Below are positions 46,951 through 56,800 of a stretch of 64,000 bases of DNA, piece by piece. Position 1 is the stretch's first letter, and the number at the start of each line of letters is the position of its first letter. The notes beneath the pieces were generated by a model that saw only the letters and a list, made by a program, of their open reading frames with translations, was not told the origin of the DNA and made no database searches. The position numbers and the translations under genes are program-made. Origin of the DNA: JACCQS01 sp963766765 (GTDB lineage: Bacteria > Actinomycetota > Actinomycetes > Mycobacteriales > Geodermatophilaceae); assembly GCA_963766765.1 (NCBI GenBank), contig CAVYBR010000014.1, positions 62,001 through 126,000 of the forward strand, written 5' to 3'.

Positions 46951-48206
46951 TCCGACACGCTGCCGACGTTGACCGGGGCGACAGGGGTCTTCTCCCTCTG
47001 GTCCAGCGGAATCGAGGCAGTCAGCCGAAAGCCATGTGCGCCATCGGCGCCTGCCTCGAGGGTCCCGCCGAGAGCAACAAGGCGCTCGCGGAGGCCGGAC
47101 AGCCCGCTGCCAGGATGAGCGAGGTCCTCGTTCTTCGGCTCGGAATTCAGTCCTGCGCTGTCCAGTACGCCGTCGTTGTCCACTGTGAGCACCGCCTGGC
47201 CACGGCTGGCAGTCACGTCGATCGTGCACGTGCGTGCCCGGCTATGCCGCAGGACATTGGTCGTGGCCTCGCGGACCACCCACGCCAGGGTCTGCTGGAC
47301 GTCGGGGGACAGCCCGCTCGGGTCGCCGTTGACCCGGCAGTCGATGCCGGCCGCGGCGAGGATTCCTCGAGCACCGGCCAGTTCGGTGGCGAAGTCGGCT
47401 TCCCGATAGCCACGGACAACGGCCCGTACCTCACGCAGCGACTCCTGGGCGATCCGATTGACCTCGGCGATCTCGTTCGCGGCCTCAGGTCTGGACCGCC
47501 GAACGAGCTCTGCGGCGAGCTCACTCTTGACTGCGATGACGGACAGGTTGCGACCCAGAACGTCATGCAGGTCGCGGGAGAAGCGCAACCGCTCCTCGGC
47601 CACAGCCAGAGCCGCCTCGACCGTGCGGCTGTGTTCGATCTCCCAGACAACTTTGAGCATGCGGACCGAGATCCGGACGGCCAGGATTACCGACACTGAC
47701 GAGATGCCGATGCTCACCCCGGCAGCGATTGCTTGATCGGGCCGGCCGGCCTGGAGCAAGCCCACTCCCATGACCAGGACGGCCAAGCCCGCCGACGTCG
47801 ACAGGAGCAGTGGATTGGTGAGGATCGGGCTCACCGCAACGATGCCGACGATGGCGAAGAGGAAGGGGAGCCAGATGCCGCTGTCCCCGGCCACGGAAAC
47901 ACCGGGGACGGTGAGGGAAAGACCCACACCCCCAACGCTCACGACTGCTAGAGCGACCAGCAGGATCGGCGTCGGCGGAGGACCTCCGAGGTAGTGCGTG
48001 ATCGCTTGGCTGAGCACCGCAATGCTGACCACTACCTGCACAACCGAGAGGGCGACGAGCGCGTACATGGTGCCGCTGCTGGCAGCGCTGTTGGAGCCCA
48101 AGCCGATTGTGCCGAGCGGCACGACGACGAAGATCAGGTAGAGGCTCCACCGCGTGTAGAGGTCGAACCGCTCCGGGTCGGAGCGGCTCGACCACCATTT
48201 GGTCAT
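46947..48206 (-). CDS. DesK/NarX-type membrane histidine kinase
   Basis: A protein of 419 aa from ATG 48206. Five or six membrane segments cover residues about 20-180. The HisKA_3 site is RLRFSRDLHDVLGRNLSVIA with the phospho-His. The ATPase part has TNVLRHSRAR and GSGLSGLRERLVALGG. It is in one operon with an ABC-2 transporter upstream and the response regulator downstream, the usual layout for sensors of drug or membrane stress in actinobacteria. Confidence 0.92.
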   Translation of the reverse strand: MTKWWSSRSDPERFDLYTRWSLYLIFVVVPLGTIGLGSNSAASSGTMYALVALSVVQVVVSIAVLSQAITHYLGGPPPTPILLVALAVVSVGGVGLSLTVPGVSVAGDSGIWLPFLFAIVGIVAVSPILTNPLLLSTSAGLAVLVMGVGLLQAGRPDQAIAAGVSIGISSVSVILAVRISVRMLKVVWEIEHSRTVEAALAVAEERLRFSRDLHDVLGRNLSVIAVKSELAAELVRRSRPEAANEIAEVNRIAQESLREVRAVVRGYREADFATELAGARGILAAAGIDCRVNGDPSGLSPDVQQTLAWVVREATTNVLRHSRARTCTIDVTASRGQAVLTVDNDGVLDSAGLNSEPKNEDLAHPGSGLSGLRERLVALGGTLEAGADGAHGFRLTASIPLDQREKTPVAPVNVGSVSE

Positions 48207-48261
48207 CGGCACAGCGCTCAGGATGCCATCTCTGACCGGCGGCACCCCGCGCAGCGCGGAT

Positions 48262-49104
48262 TCACCTCCGCGGTTCCCAGCGGAAGAACCGGGCTGCGAG
48301 AACGGCGGCGAGGACCAACCACGCCACGAGGATGCCGAGCGGGACCAGGCCTTCGATGAAGGAGTCCATGACCCCGACGCTCGAGCCGTCATGGGTGGTC
48401 CCGTTCAGTCCCAGATTGAACAATTCGACCACCGGAGTTGCCGGGAGGAAACGCGCAACGGTTGCCAGCGTGTCGGGGAGCAGGGAGAGCGGAAAGAACA
48501 TCCCGGACAACGCCGTACCGATCATGACCACCGGCAGGGTGGTGATCTGCGCGGTCTCGCTGTTGCGGGTGAAGGCGGTGCTGGCTGCGGCCAGCAGTGC
48601 AAAGACGACCGTGCCGAGTACAAAGGCCACGGCAGGCAAGAGAACGTTGATCGGCGTCTTGACGTCGGCAACGAACGGTACAGCGATCGAGACGACCGCA
48701 AGCTGAAGCACGCTCACCAGCACCGTCGGTACGGCCGAGCCGGCCAAGATGGTGAGGTCGCCGATCTCGCCGGTTCGCATTCGCTTGAGGACCAGCTCCT
48801 CACGCCGGGCGACGTACGTGGCGACCAGGTTGTAGTACGTCACGAACAGCAGGCTGGCGATTGCCATGGTGGTGATCAGCAACGCACCGGTGTTGACCCT
48901 GGGCTGCTCGAGTCCGCCGAGCTGATAGACGAAGAGCACCAGGAGGATCGGCAGCAGCAACGAGTTGAACAGGGCGCTGCGATTGCGAAACAGCAAGGCG
49001 GTCTCGGCGCGGGTGAGCGCCACGATCGCTGCGGCCCTGCCCCGACGTTGTGTTTTCGGCGGTTCGTGGGTTGAGAGCTGTCCGGTTGCGGTGGCGGTAG
49101 TCAT
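48262..49104 (-). CDS. ABC-2 type permease
   Basis: A protein of 280 aa from ATG 49104 behind AGGAG. Six hydrophobic segments are seen, for example LLPILLVLFVYQLGG, SVLQLAVVSIAVPFVADV and VVMIGTALSGMFFPLSLLP; the last is the conserved ABC-2 block. It pairs with the ATPase encoded just upstream on the same strand and is followed by the sensor kinase. Confidence 0.87.
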   Translation of the reverse strand: MTTATATGQLSTHEPPKTQRRGRAAAIVALTRAETALLFRNRSALFNSLLLPILLVLFVYQLGGLEQPRVNTGALLITTMAIASLLFVTYYNLVATYVARREELVLKRMRTGEIGDLTILAGSAVPTVLVSVLQLAVVSIAVPFVADVKTPINVLLPAVAFVLGTVVFALLAAASTAFTRNSETAQITTLPVVMIGTALSGMFFPLSLLPDTLATVARFLPATPVVELFNLGLNGTTHDGSSVGVMDSFIEGLVPLGILVAWLVLAAVLAARFFRWEPRR

Positions 49105-49150
49105 GAGCACTCCTCTAGTGGGTCGTCGGATCGTGGCTGACAGCGGGTGA

Positions 49151-50158
49151 TCAGGCAGCCGCCGCCGATTCGCGGGAATCTCGTCCGTCCTGGCCATCGG
49201 CAACCGCGAGGAACGCCTCCTCCAAAGACGCGGTACGGGCCTGCAGTCCGACCAGCGTGCAGCCCCGGAAGTTCGCCCAGGCCAACAATTCCGACAGGGC
49301 TGCCTGAAGTTGATCGGTGTGCAGGACGACCTTGGGCTGGCCTTGGTCGAGCCGGCATCCAGCGATGACCGGAAGGTCGCGAGCGCTCAGACCATCGGGC
49401 AGCGTGAACGAGATCGTCGACGGATAGTTCGCTGCGATGTCGACTGGCCTACCCGCAGTGACGATCCGGCCGTCATGCATGATCGACAGATGGTCGGCCA
49501 GTTCCTCGGCCTCCTCGAGATAGTGCGTGGTCAGGACGACTGCGGCGCCCTCGGCCACGATGTCGCGAATCAGCCGCCATGTGTTGCGGCGGCTCTCGGG
49601 GTCCAGCCCAGTCGTCGGTTCGTCGAGGAAGAGCACGTCAGGGACGGTTGATCAGGGCGAGAGCAAGGTCGAGCCTGCGTCGCTCGCCACCGGACAGGCT
49701 CTTGACCGCGACCTTCGCCCGTTGAGACGAGATCGACCATGGTCAGCGCCTCAGCAACCGGGCGTGGCCGGGAGAGCGTTCCTGCCCACATCTTCGCCGC
49801 TCTCGGTGACGGTGAGATCGGACGGGAAGCCGCCCTGTTGCAGCATGATCCCGATGCGCGGGCGAACTGCGCGGCGATCGGCAATCGGGTCGAGCCCGAG
49901 GATGCGAACTCGGCCATCCGTCGGCTTAGAGAGCCCCTCGACGACCTCGAGCGTGGACGTCTTGCCCGCGCCGTTCGTGCCCAGCAGAGCGAAGACCTCA
50001 CCTCGATCCACCGAGAAGGAGACGCCACGCACGGCTTCGTACCCGCTGGGTCCGCCGTACCTGCGGTGCACACCCTCGACGACGACGGCGCTGCCTTTCG
50101 CGGGCGCGGCGGCTGCGGGTTCGGGCTGGCGACTGAGGTCTTCCTGCGTGATCTGCAT
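49151..50158 (-). CDS. ABC-2 exporter ATP-binding protein (three frame changes)
   Basis: The protein starts at ATG 50158 (MQITQEDLSRQPEP) and has GTNGAGKTSTLEVVEGL (Walker A), MLQQGGFPSDLTVTES, then shifts frame near 49798 to AKMWAGTLSRPRPVAEALTM, again near 49722 to RAKVAVKSLSGGERRRLDLA (signature), and again at 49640 to DVLFLDEPTTGLDPESRR (Walker B) and LTTHYLEEAEELADH. The three extra bases add up to one codon, so the start and end are in the same frame. It energises the permease that follows 46 nt later. Intact in the organism is the best guess. Confidence 0.85.
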
Positions 50159-50286
50159 AGCTCCATGCTCGGGCGCACGAGGGTCGGAATCAGGTGTCGC
50201 TCGTCATCACTGCAGGTGCGGACCGCACGGCTTGCCCATGACAGATGTCACCCGCGCTCGCGACGATCGGCTGAGGGGTCTCTGCG

Positions 50287-50292
50287 TAGGGT
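50287..50292 (+). promoter_or_regulatory. -10 box for the MoxR operon
   Basis: TAGGGT ends 7 nt before ATG 50300, with no RBS: a likely leaderless start. Confidence 0.5.
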
Positions 50293-50299
50293 GCTGAGA

Positions 50300-51181
50300 A
50301 TGGGAGAGCACAACCCACAGTTCGGGTCCGTCGCCGACGTCGCGAAACGCTTGGCCGAGGCCGGTTACCTCGCTGATGACGCCATCGCGACCACGGTGTT
50401 CCTGGCCGACCAGTTGGCCAAACCGTTGCTGGTCGAAGGTCCTGCTGGAGTAGGCAAGACCGAGCTCGCCAAGGCCCTTGCCACGGCGACCGACGCCGAG
50501 TTGATCCGGCTGCAGTGCTACGAGGGCCTCGATGAAGCCCGCGCGCTCTACGAGTGGAACTACAAGAAGCAGTTGCTACGGATTCAAGTGAGCGCCGGCA
50601 GCGGTTCGAAGGAGTCCTGGGACGACGTCCACGACGACATCTTCACCGACGAGTTCCTGCTCGCCCGACCGTTGCTCACGGCGATCCGACGTACCGGCCC
50701 CACGGTCCTGCTCATCGACGAGACGGACAAGGCCGACGTCGAGGTGGAGGGCCTCCTGCTCGAGGTGCTCAGCGACTTCCAGGTGACCGTTCCGGAGCTC
50801 GGCACGATCGTGGCCACCAGGCGACCACTTGTCGTCCTGACGTCCAACGCGACCCGAGAGTTGTCCGAGGCGCTCAAGCGGCGCTGTCTCTACCTCGCGT
50901 TGGACTACCCGTCCGCGCAGCGTGAGCGGGAAATAGTGCAAGCCAAGGTTCCCGACCTCGCCCCCAAGCTCGCTGAGCAGCTCGTACGCACGATCAGGAC
51001 GCTACGGGCGCTCGAACTGAAGAAGCCGCCTTCGATCGCCGAAACGCTCGACTGGGCGCGCACCCTTCTGGCTCTGGGCCTGACCACACTGGACGAGGCT
51101 GCAGTGAAGTCCACGCTGGGGGTGGTTCTGAAGCACGCGAGTGACCAGGAACGGGCGGCCGCGGAACTCCGCCTCAACTGA
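50300..51181 (+). CDS. MoxR-family AAA ATPase
   Basis: A protein of 293 aa from ATG 50300. It has Walker A VEGPAGVGKTELAKALA, the MoxR-type block QCYEGLDEARALYEWNYKKQ, Walker B VLLIDETDKADVEVEGLLLE and VVLTSNATRELSEALKRRCL (sensor 1 and Arg finger). This subgroup is usually paired with a CoxE-like VWA protein, as here. Such pairs act as chaperones for metal-cofactor or large enzyme assembly; the client is unknown. Confidence 0.9.
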   Translation: MGEHNPQFGSVADVAKRLAEAGYLADDAIATTVFLADQLAKPLLVEGPAGVGKTELAKALATATDAELIRLQCYEGLDEARALYEWNYKKQLLRIQVSAGSGSKESWDDVHDDIFTDEFLLARPLLTAIRRTGPTVLLIDETDKADVEVEGLLLEVLSDFQVTVPELGTIVATRRPLVVLTSNATRELSEALKRRCLYLALDYPSAQREREIVQAKVPDLAPKLAEQLVRTIRTLRALELKKPPSIAETLDWARTLLALGLTTLDEAAVKSTLGVVLKHASDQERAAAELRLN

Positions 51182-51182
51182 G

Positions 51183-52427
51183 ATGGCTTTCACCGCAATG
51201 GACCTCAGCGTCGAGGACACCCGGCGAATCGCGGTCAACGCGCAGGGCTTCGACCGGTCCCGCCCCAAACGGCCCAACCTGGGTCACCTGCGTCGCGTCC
51301 TGGCGCGAGTCGGCGCGTTCCAGATCGATGCGGTCAACGTGTTGGCCCGCGCGCACTACCTGGCCGCGTTCTCGAGGCTGGGTCCCTACCCGATGGACTT
51401 GTTGGATCGCCTCGTCTACCGCGAGCGCGGTGCCTACGAGTACTGGGGACATGCGGCCTCCATCGTCGACATGTCGCTGTACCCGGCGCTTCGCTGGCGG
51501 ATGAGTCGACAGGAGGTTCATCCACAGTGGTCGAAGTTCTTGACCAGGGTCAACGCCGAGCGGCCCGGCTTCGCCGAACAGATCTACGCCGAGGTCGCCG
51601 AGCGAGGTCCGCTCACCTTCACCGAACTCCTCGACCAGGCCCGCCGACCGAAGGATCCGCGCTATTCAGCCGCAACCACACTCTGGGACCGGGGATCCGA
51701 CGGAAAGTCGATGCTGGGATACCTCTACGCGGCAGGGAGACTCGCGGTTGCAGGGCGTGATGGCTTCAGCCCCGCGTACGACCTGGCCGAGCGGGTCATC
51801 CCGGCTGAGGTCCTCGCCGCCCCGATCCCCAGCGCGGAGGACGGTCAGCGGGAACTGGTCCGCCTCGCCACGGCGGCCCTCGGGGTGGCGACCGTGAAGG
51901 ACGTGCGGGACTACTTCCGGATGTCGTTGGCCGACACGAAGGCTCGGTTGCAGGAACTCGTGTCCGCGGGGGAGCTCAGCGAATGCCGACCCGAAGGTTG
52001 GAGCTCCGCCGGCTACCTGCATCCCAGCGCGAACGCCAAGCCGGTGCACGCCGCCGCGCTGCTCTCGCCATTCGACTCGCTGCTGTGGGAGCGGTCCCGC
52101 GTCCGGCAGGTCTTCGGCTTCCGGCACAGCTTCGAGATCTACATCCCCGAGGCAAAGCGGGAGTACGGCTACTTCGTCCTGCCGTTCCTGCTCGGCGATC
52201 GGCTACAGGGCAGGGTTGATCTCAAGGCGGACCGTGCGGGCCGTCGACTGCTCGTCCAAGCGAGTTATGCCGAGCCGGATACCGATCCAGCCGACGTCGC
52301 ATCCGCGCTGTCGGCCGAACTCCGATCGCTGGCGACCTGGTTGGGCCTCGACGACATCTCCGTCGCCGCTCGGGGCAACCTCGCTCCCGCCCTGGCGTCC
52401 GTGACCCGGACGAGAGCGCTGGCATGA
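51183..52427 (+). CDS. Winged-helix DNA-binding (HTH_42, YcaQ-like) protein
   Basis: A protein of 414 aa from ATG 51183, 1 nt behind the MoxR stop. Blocks LRRVLARVGAFQIDAVNVLA, ARAHYLAAFSRLGPYP, YEYWGHAASIVDMSLYPALR and LSPFDSLLWERSRVRQVFGF match the HTH_42 family, which includes the YcaQ/AlkZ glycosylases that unhook DNA crosslinks. The QxD-like site QIDAVN near residue 45 is the motif discussed for that activity. Its place inside a MoxR-VWA operon is unusual. Confidence 0.85.
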   Translation: MAFTAMDLSVEDTRRIAVNAQGFDRSRPKRPNLGHLRRVLARVGAFQIDAVNVLARAHYLAAFSRLGPYPMDLLDRLVYRERGAYEYWGHAASIVDMSLYPALRWRMSRQEVHPQWSKFLTRVNAERPGFAEQIYAEVAERGPLTFTELLDQARRPKDPRYSAATTLWDRGSDGKSMLGYLYAAGRLAVAGRDGFSPAYDLAERVIPAEVLAAPIPSAEDGQRELVRLATAALGVATVKDVRDYFRMSLADTKARLQELVSAGELSECRPEGWSSAGYLHPSANAKPVHAAALLSPFDSLLWERSRVRQVFGFRHSFEIYIPEAKREYGYFVLPFLLGDRLQGRVDLKADRAGRRLLVQASYAEPDTDPADVASALSAELRSLATWLGLDDISVAARGNLAPALASVTRTRALA

Positions 52428-53872
52428 CGGTCGTCGGCGACAACGGCGTGGAGACGCCGAGCGGCTTGGTGGCCCATTTGGACGACTTCGTCCGTGCCGT
52501 GCGGCAGGCAGGAGTCCCGATCGGCATCAGTGCTGCGATCGATGCCGCGCGTGCGATGGTCACCGTCGATCTGCTCGACCGCGAGCAGCTGCGGCACGGA
52601 CTCGCGGCGGTCTTGCTCAAGCGGTCCACCCATCGGCCGGCATTCGACGCGCTGTTCGACCTGTGGTGGCCGACGTCGATCACCGGTGCCGGCGGCAGCG
52701 ACGAGGCAGTCGACGGGCAAGAATGGGATCTGCCGGACCATGCCGATCCCGACGGCGAAAATCCCGGCTTGTCCGCAGCCGAACTCAATGCCGCGATGCG
52801 CGCTCAGCTCGCCCAATTGCTGCTCGACGGCGACGACGCGGACCTGCGCCGGTTTGCAGACTTCGCGGTGGGCCGACTCGGTCGAGGTGGCCAATCACCC
52901 GGCGGGCAGTCGTATTTCAGCTATCGGGTGCTTCGGGCGTTGTCCCCGGACACGCTCGTTGCCGGGCTGTTGGAGGGCCTCCTCGGCGGACAGGAGCGCG
53001 GTGGACTTGCCGAACAGGTGGCCCGCCAGACGATCCGCGAGCGGCTGGCCGCTTTTCGGTCCTACATCGAGACCGAGGTCCGGCGCCGGGCGGCCGAGAC
53101 GCGAGGCAAGGAGAATGTGGCACGTACGGCAGTCACGCCGCTCGCCGATCAGGTCGACTTCCTGCGGGCGCAACAGAGGGACCTCGCCGAGCTGCGCCGC
53201 ACCGTCACTCCGCTCGCCCGGCGACTGGCGACCAGGCTGGCCGCGCGCCGGCGACACGGTCGCCGTGGCCGGCTCGACTTCCGCCGGACCGTCCGGGCAT
53301 CGCTGGCCACCGGCGGTGTCCCCCTGCTCACCGCACATCGGCCCCGCCGAGTGCACAAGCCCGAACTCGTCGTGCTCTGCGACGTCAGCGGGTCGGTGGC
53401 CGGCTTCTCGCACTTCACCCTGCTGTTGACCGCAGCCCTGCGCGAGCAGTTCTCCGGCGTCCGGGCCTTTGCCTTCGTCGACAGCTGCGACGAAGTGACC
53501 CGGTTCTTCGCGCCGGGCTCCGACGTTGCCGATGCCGTACGACGCATCGGGCGGGAGGCGCGGGTCGTCTGGTTCGACGGGCACAGCGACTACGGGCACT
53601 CGCTGGAGACCTTCGCCGAGACCTGGCCCACCGTTGTCGGGCCCAAGACGTCGTTGCTGATCCTCGGCGACGGAAGGACCAACTACCGCAACCCGGGGCT
53701 CCCGACGCTGGCGGCACTGGTGAAGCGGGCGCGGCACGCGTACTGGCTCAATCCTGAGCCGCGGCGCCAGTGGGGCAGCGGTGACTCAGCCGCCGACGAC
53801 TATGCCGAGCTCATCGAGATGGTGGAGTGCCGGACCGCGGAGCAGCTGACCGAATTCATCACCCGACTCTGA
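52424..53872 (+). CDS. VWA domain protein, CoxE-like
   Basis: A protein of 482 aa overlapping the previous stop by 4 nt (ATGA). The N-terminal part is helical. The C-terminal VWA fold carries the metal site ELVVLCDVSGSVAGFSHFTL (DxSxS), with VWFDGHSDYGHS and LLILGDGRTNYRNP later. This is the usual partner of the MoxR ATPase encoded two genes upstream. It converges on the C39 transporter gene with only 16 nt between stops. Confidence 0.88.
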   Translation: MTVVGDNGVETPSGLVAHLDDFVRAVRQAGVPIGISAAIDAARAMVTVDLLDREQLRHGLAAVLLKRSTHRPAFDALFDLWWPTSITGAGGSDEAVDGQEWDLPDHADPDGENPGLSAAELNAAMRAQLAQLLLDGDDADLRRFADFAVGRLGRGGQSPGGQSYFSYRVLRALSPDTLVAGLLEGLLGGQERGGLAEQVARQTIRERLAAFRSYIETEVRRRAAETRGKENVARTAVTPLADQVDFLRAQQRDLAELRRTVTPLARRLATRLAARRRHGRRGRLDFRRTVRASLATGGVPLLTAHRPRRVHKPELVVLCDVSGSVAGFSHFTLLLTAALREQFSGVRAFAFVDSCDEVTRFFAPGSDVADAVRRIGREARVVWFDGHSDYGHSLETFAETWPTVVGPKTSLLILGDGRTNYRNPGLPTLAALVKRARHAYWLNPEPRRQWGSGDSAADDYAELIEMVECRTAEQLTEFITRL

Positions 53873-53888
53873 TCGCGAGAGACCGGGA

Positions 53889-56800
53889 CTACTCCTGAGA
53901 AATGACCACAAGCGTGCGAGAACGCCGTCGTACGACATCGAGCACCCGTCGTGCGGTCTGCGGATCCAGGGCGCCCAGCGGCTCGTCCAGGATCAGCACG
54001 TCGTGATCTGCGAGCAGAGCCCGAGCAACGCACAGTCTGGCGCGCTCACCCTGGGACAGTCGCCACCCGGTTTCGCCCACGGTCTGGCCCAGTCCGGCCG
54101 GCATCCGCCGGAGCAGCGGGCCGAGTCCGAGGTCCTCGCATACCGCGGCCGCTTGCTGGAGGTCGTCCTCGGTGGGGGGCCACGATCTCCCCATAAGCAG
54201 ATTGAAGGCGACCGGCGCGAGCAGGATGTGGTTGTCACCATGCTGGGGGACCAGCCCTACGTGGTCGCGCCAATGTGGGTGCGCCGGACCTTTTCCACCA
54301 AGTGCGATCTGGCCGCCAGAGGCAGGCAGGATCCCCGTAAGTGCCGCCGCAAGGCTCGACTTGCCGGAACCGGAAGGACCGGACAGGATCGCGAACTCCC
54401 GCGAACCGAGTTCTATGTTCAATTCTTCGAGGACACGGCGTCGGCCGCGATCCACCGATAGCCCGACGACACGCAGCCCGCCGGAGCTGTCAGGGCCATC
54501 AGGCGCATCCTGCACTGAGTCCGCCGGCACTCTTCCGGCTTTGAGGATGGGTTCGAGCGCACGGCGGCCGAGCGCGGCGTTCGTGAGGGTCTCAACGGCG
54601 AAAGCGAGGCGGCGAAGTGCAGCCGAGATGAGAAGCACGCCGCCGAGGGCAAGGGCCACTGCCGAGGGGTCGGTGCGATCTCCGGTCAAGGCGATGCCGG
54701 CAAGGCCGGCGGCCAAGGCCGCGCGTGGGATGGCCCCGGCCAGTAGCGCGAATGGTCTGTCGCAAGAAGCGCCCAGTGCTTCGTAGTCGTCAAGCCGACT
54801 GCTGCGTGCATCGACATCGTCATCACCTTGGATCAGCCTGGTGCGCTGACCCGCGATGGCCTCCAGCAATTCGTCTGTCTGGGCCAACCGCGCCGACGTC
54901 CAGGCACGCCGACGTCGGACGGCGAGGACGGTCAGAAGACCCGCGATGAGGAGGACGACCAGAACAGGCACCGCTGCCGCCCGTCCCGCCTGAGTGGCCG
55001 CCAATGCCACTGCGCCCACGCACAGTTCGATCACCAGGGTCACTGCGCCGAGCCCCCCGCTGGCCGCGAGGCCAGCGATTGCATCGACTTCCATGGACCG
55101 CCCGAGGATCCGGCCCGGCCCCTCCCGGCGAACCCAACTCGGATCCAGCGCCAGCGCGCCGCGCAGTGATGCGCCGCGCAGTCGCGCACCCAGCGCGATC
55201 GCGGTGCGCCCTTCAGCTGCCTGCGCGAGTGCCGCGAGGGGCACGGTGACGGCCAGGAGCAGAGCCCACAGAGTGACTCCGGAACCGTCACCACTGAGGA
55301 TCGCGGCGCCGATGACTGCCCACGATGCCGCGAACGCCCCGTATCTCAGAATCGTGGCGGTAGCGAAGACGGTGAATGCGAGCAGGGGTCGCGCCGTGGG
55401 GGGCTGCGGCACTGTGTCGGGTCGCTGCGGGCGGGATGATGGCGCTGCCGGTTCTCTGGTGGGGGAACCGGCGTTCGCCTTCGGCTCTCGGGAGGTCGCT
55501 GATCCGGGCGGGCGGTCCTCGCTGAGTTTGCCCGCCGACATGCGCAGCCGCCGCCAGTTGCCGCCGCTGTCCAGATCGTCGCGAAGAGCCCGTTCGGCCT
55601 CGAGCATGTCGTGCAGGGGAGCGTCCGCGTCAGCGAGCAACTCGTCGGGACTGCCGTCAGCAACGATCCTGCCGTCGACGAGCACGAGAATGCGGTCGAA
55701 GCCCAGGGCCTCGCCGACATCATGGGTCGCGCAGAGCAGCGTCGCAGCACGCCAACGCTCGCGCGCCAGTCCCAGCAGGCGGTGGCGTTGATCGCGGTCC
55801 AGGCCACGGAGGGGTTCGTCCAAGATCGCCAGTCGTACGCCGTCGCGGCCGAGAGCCCGCGCGAGACGTACCCGCTGTGCCTCGCCGCCAGAGAGCAGGC
55901 CACCGTCGGCACCAAGAGGTTCATCGATGACTCTCGCGGCGACGTCGTCGAGTTCTGCAACGCTGACGAGGGCGCGAACACGCGCCGCATCCGCCTGTGG
56001 CGCGAGGTTGGCGGCAAGGTCGCGATTCCACACCCGCACCTGTGGGTCGACCCACGCAACGGTCGGCCAGAACCCTTGCGCAGCACCATCCTTGATCCTG
56101 CGACCGTCGATTGCGACGTCACCGTCAGATGGCTCGGTGATCCCTAGGGCCAGCGCGAGGAGGGTCGACTTGCCGGCCCCGGACTGACCGACGAGCGCAA
56201 CGTGCTCGCCTGGGGCGATCCGCAGATTGGTCTCGGTCAGCACGTCCTGGCCGGTGGCCCGCACGGTCACCGCCGTCAGGATTATCTCGACCCCGTCCTT
56301 GCGGGATGCCGCAGAGTCAGTTGCGAAAGTCTCCGTGCGCACGGTTTCGTCGGGGGTCTGGCGGGACTCCGCTGAGTCCGGTGCATCCAATGGCTCGGCC
56401 AGGCGCAGCGCCAGCGTACGAAGCTGCGGCCATTGCAACGCGACCTGGCCGACTCTTTCGGCGGCGATCGGGATGGTGACCGCCCAGAGTACGAGGAGGA
56501 GCCTCTCCGGCGCAGCGGAGAGGTGACTCAAGCCGAGAATGACGACGGGGATAGCCAGTCCGATCCCGCAGACGGTCTGCAGGAGCGTGGCGAGAGTGCG
56601 AGCCCGTACTGCGGCCCGTGCTGCGCCATTCCACCCGTTGAGCCGCGCGGCGTTCTCGGCAGACAGCGCGGCTTCTGCACCGTGGGCCCGGATAGCTAGG
56701 ACGCCAAGGACCGCGTCTAGCGTGATCTGCCCCAGAGCCGAAGCGTGTTCACGAGCCCGCAACTCGCGTTCGCGCAGCGGCAGTTGAACCGCTGCCGCCG

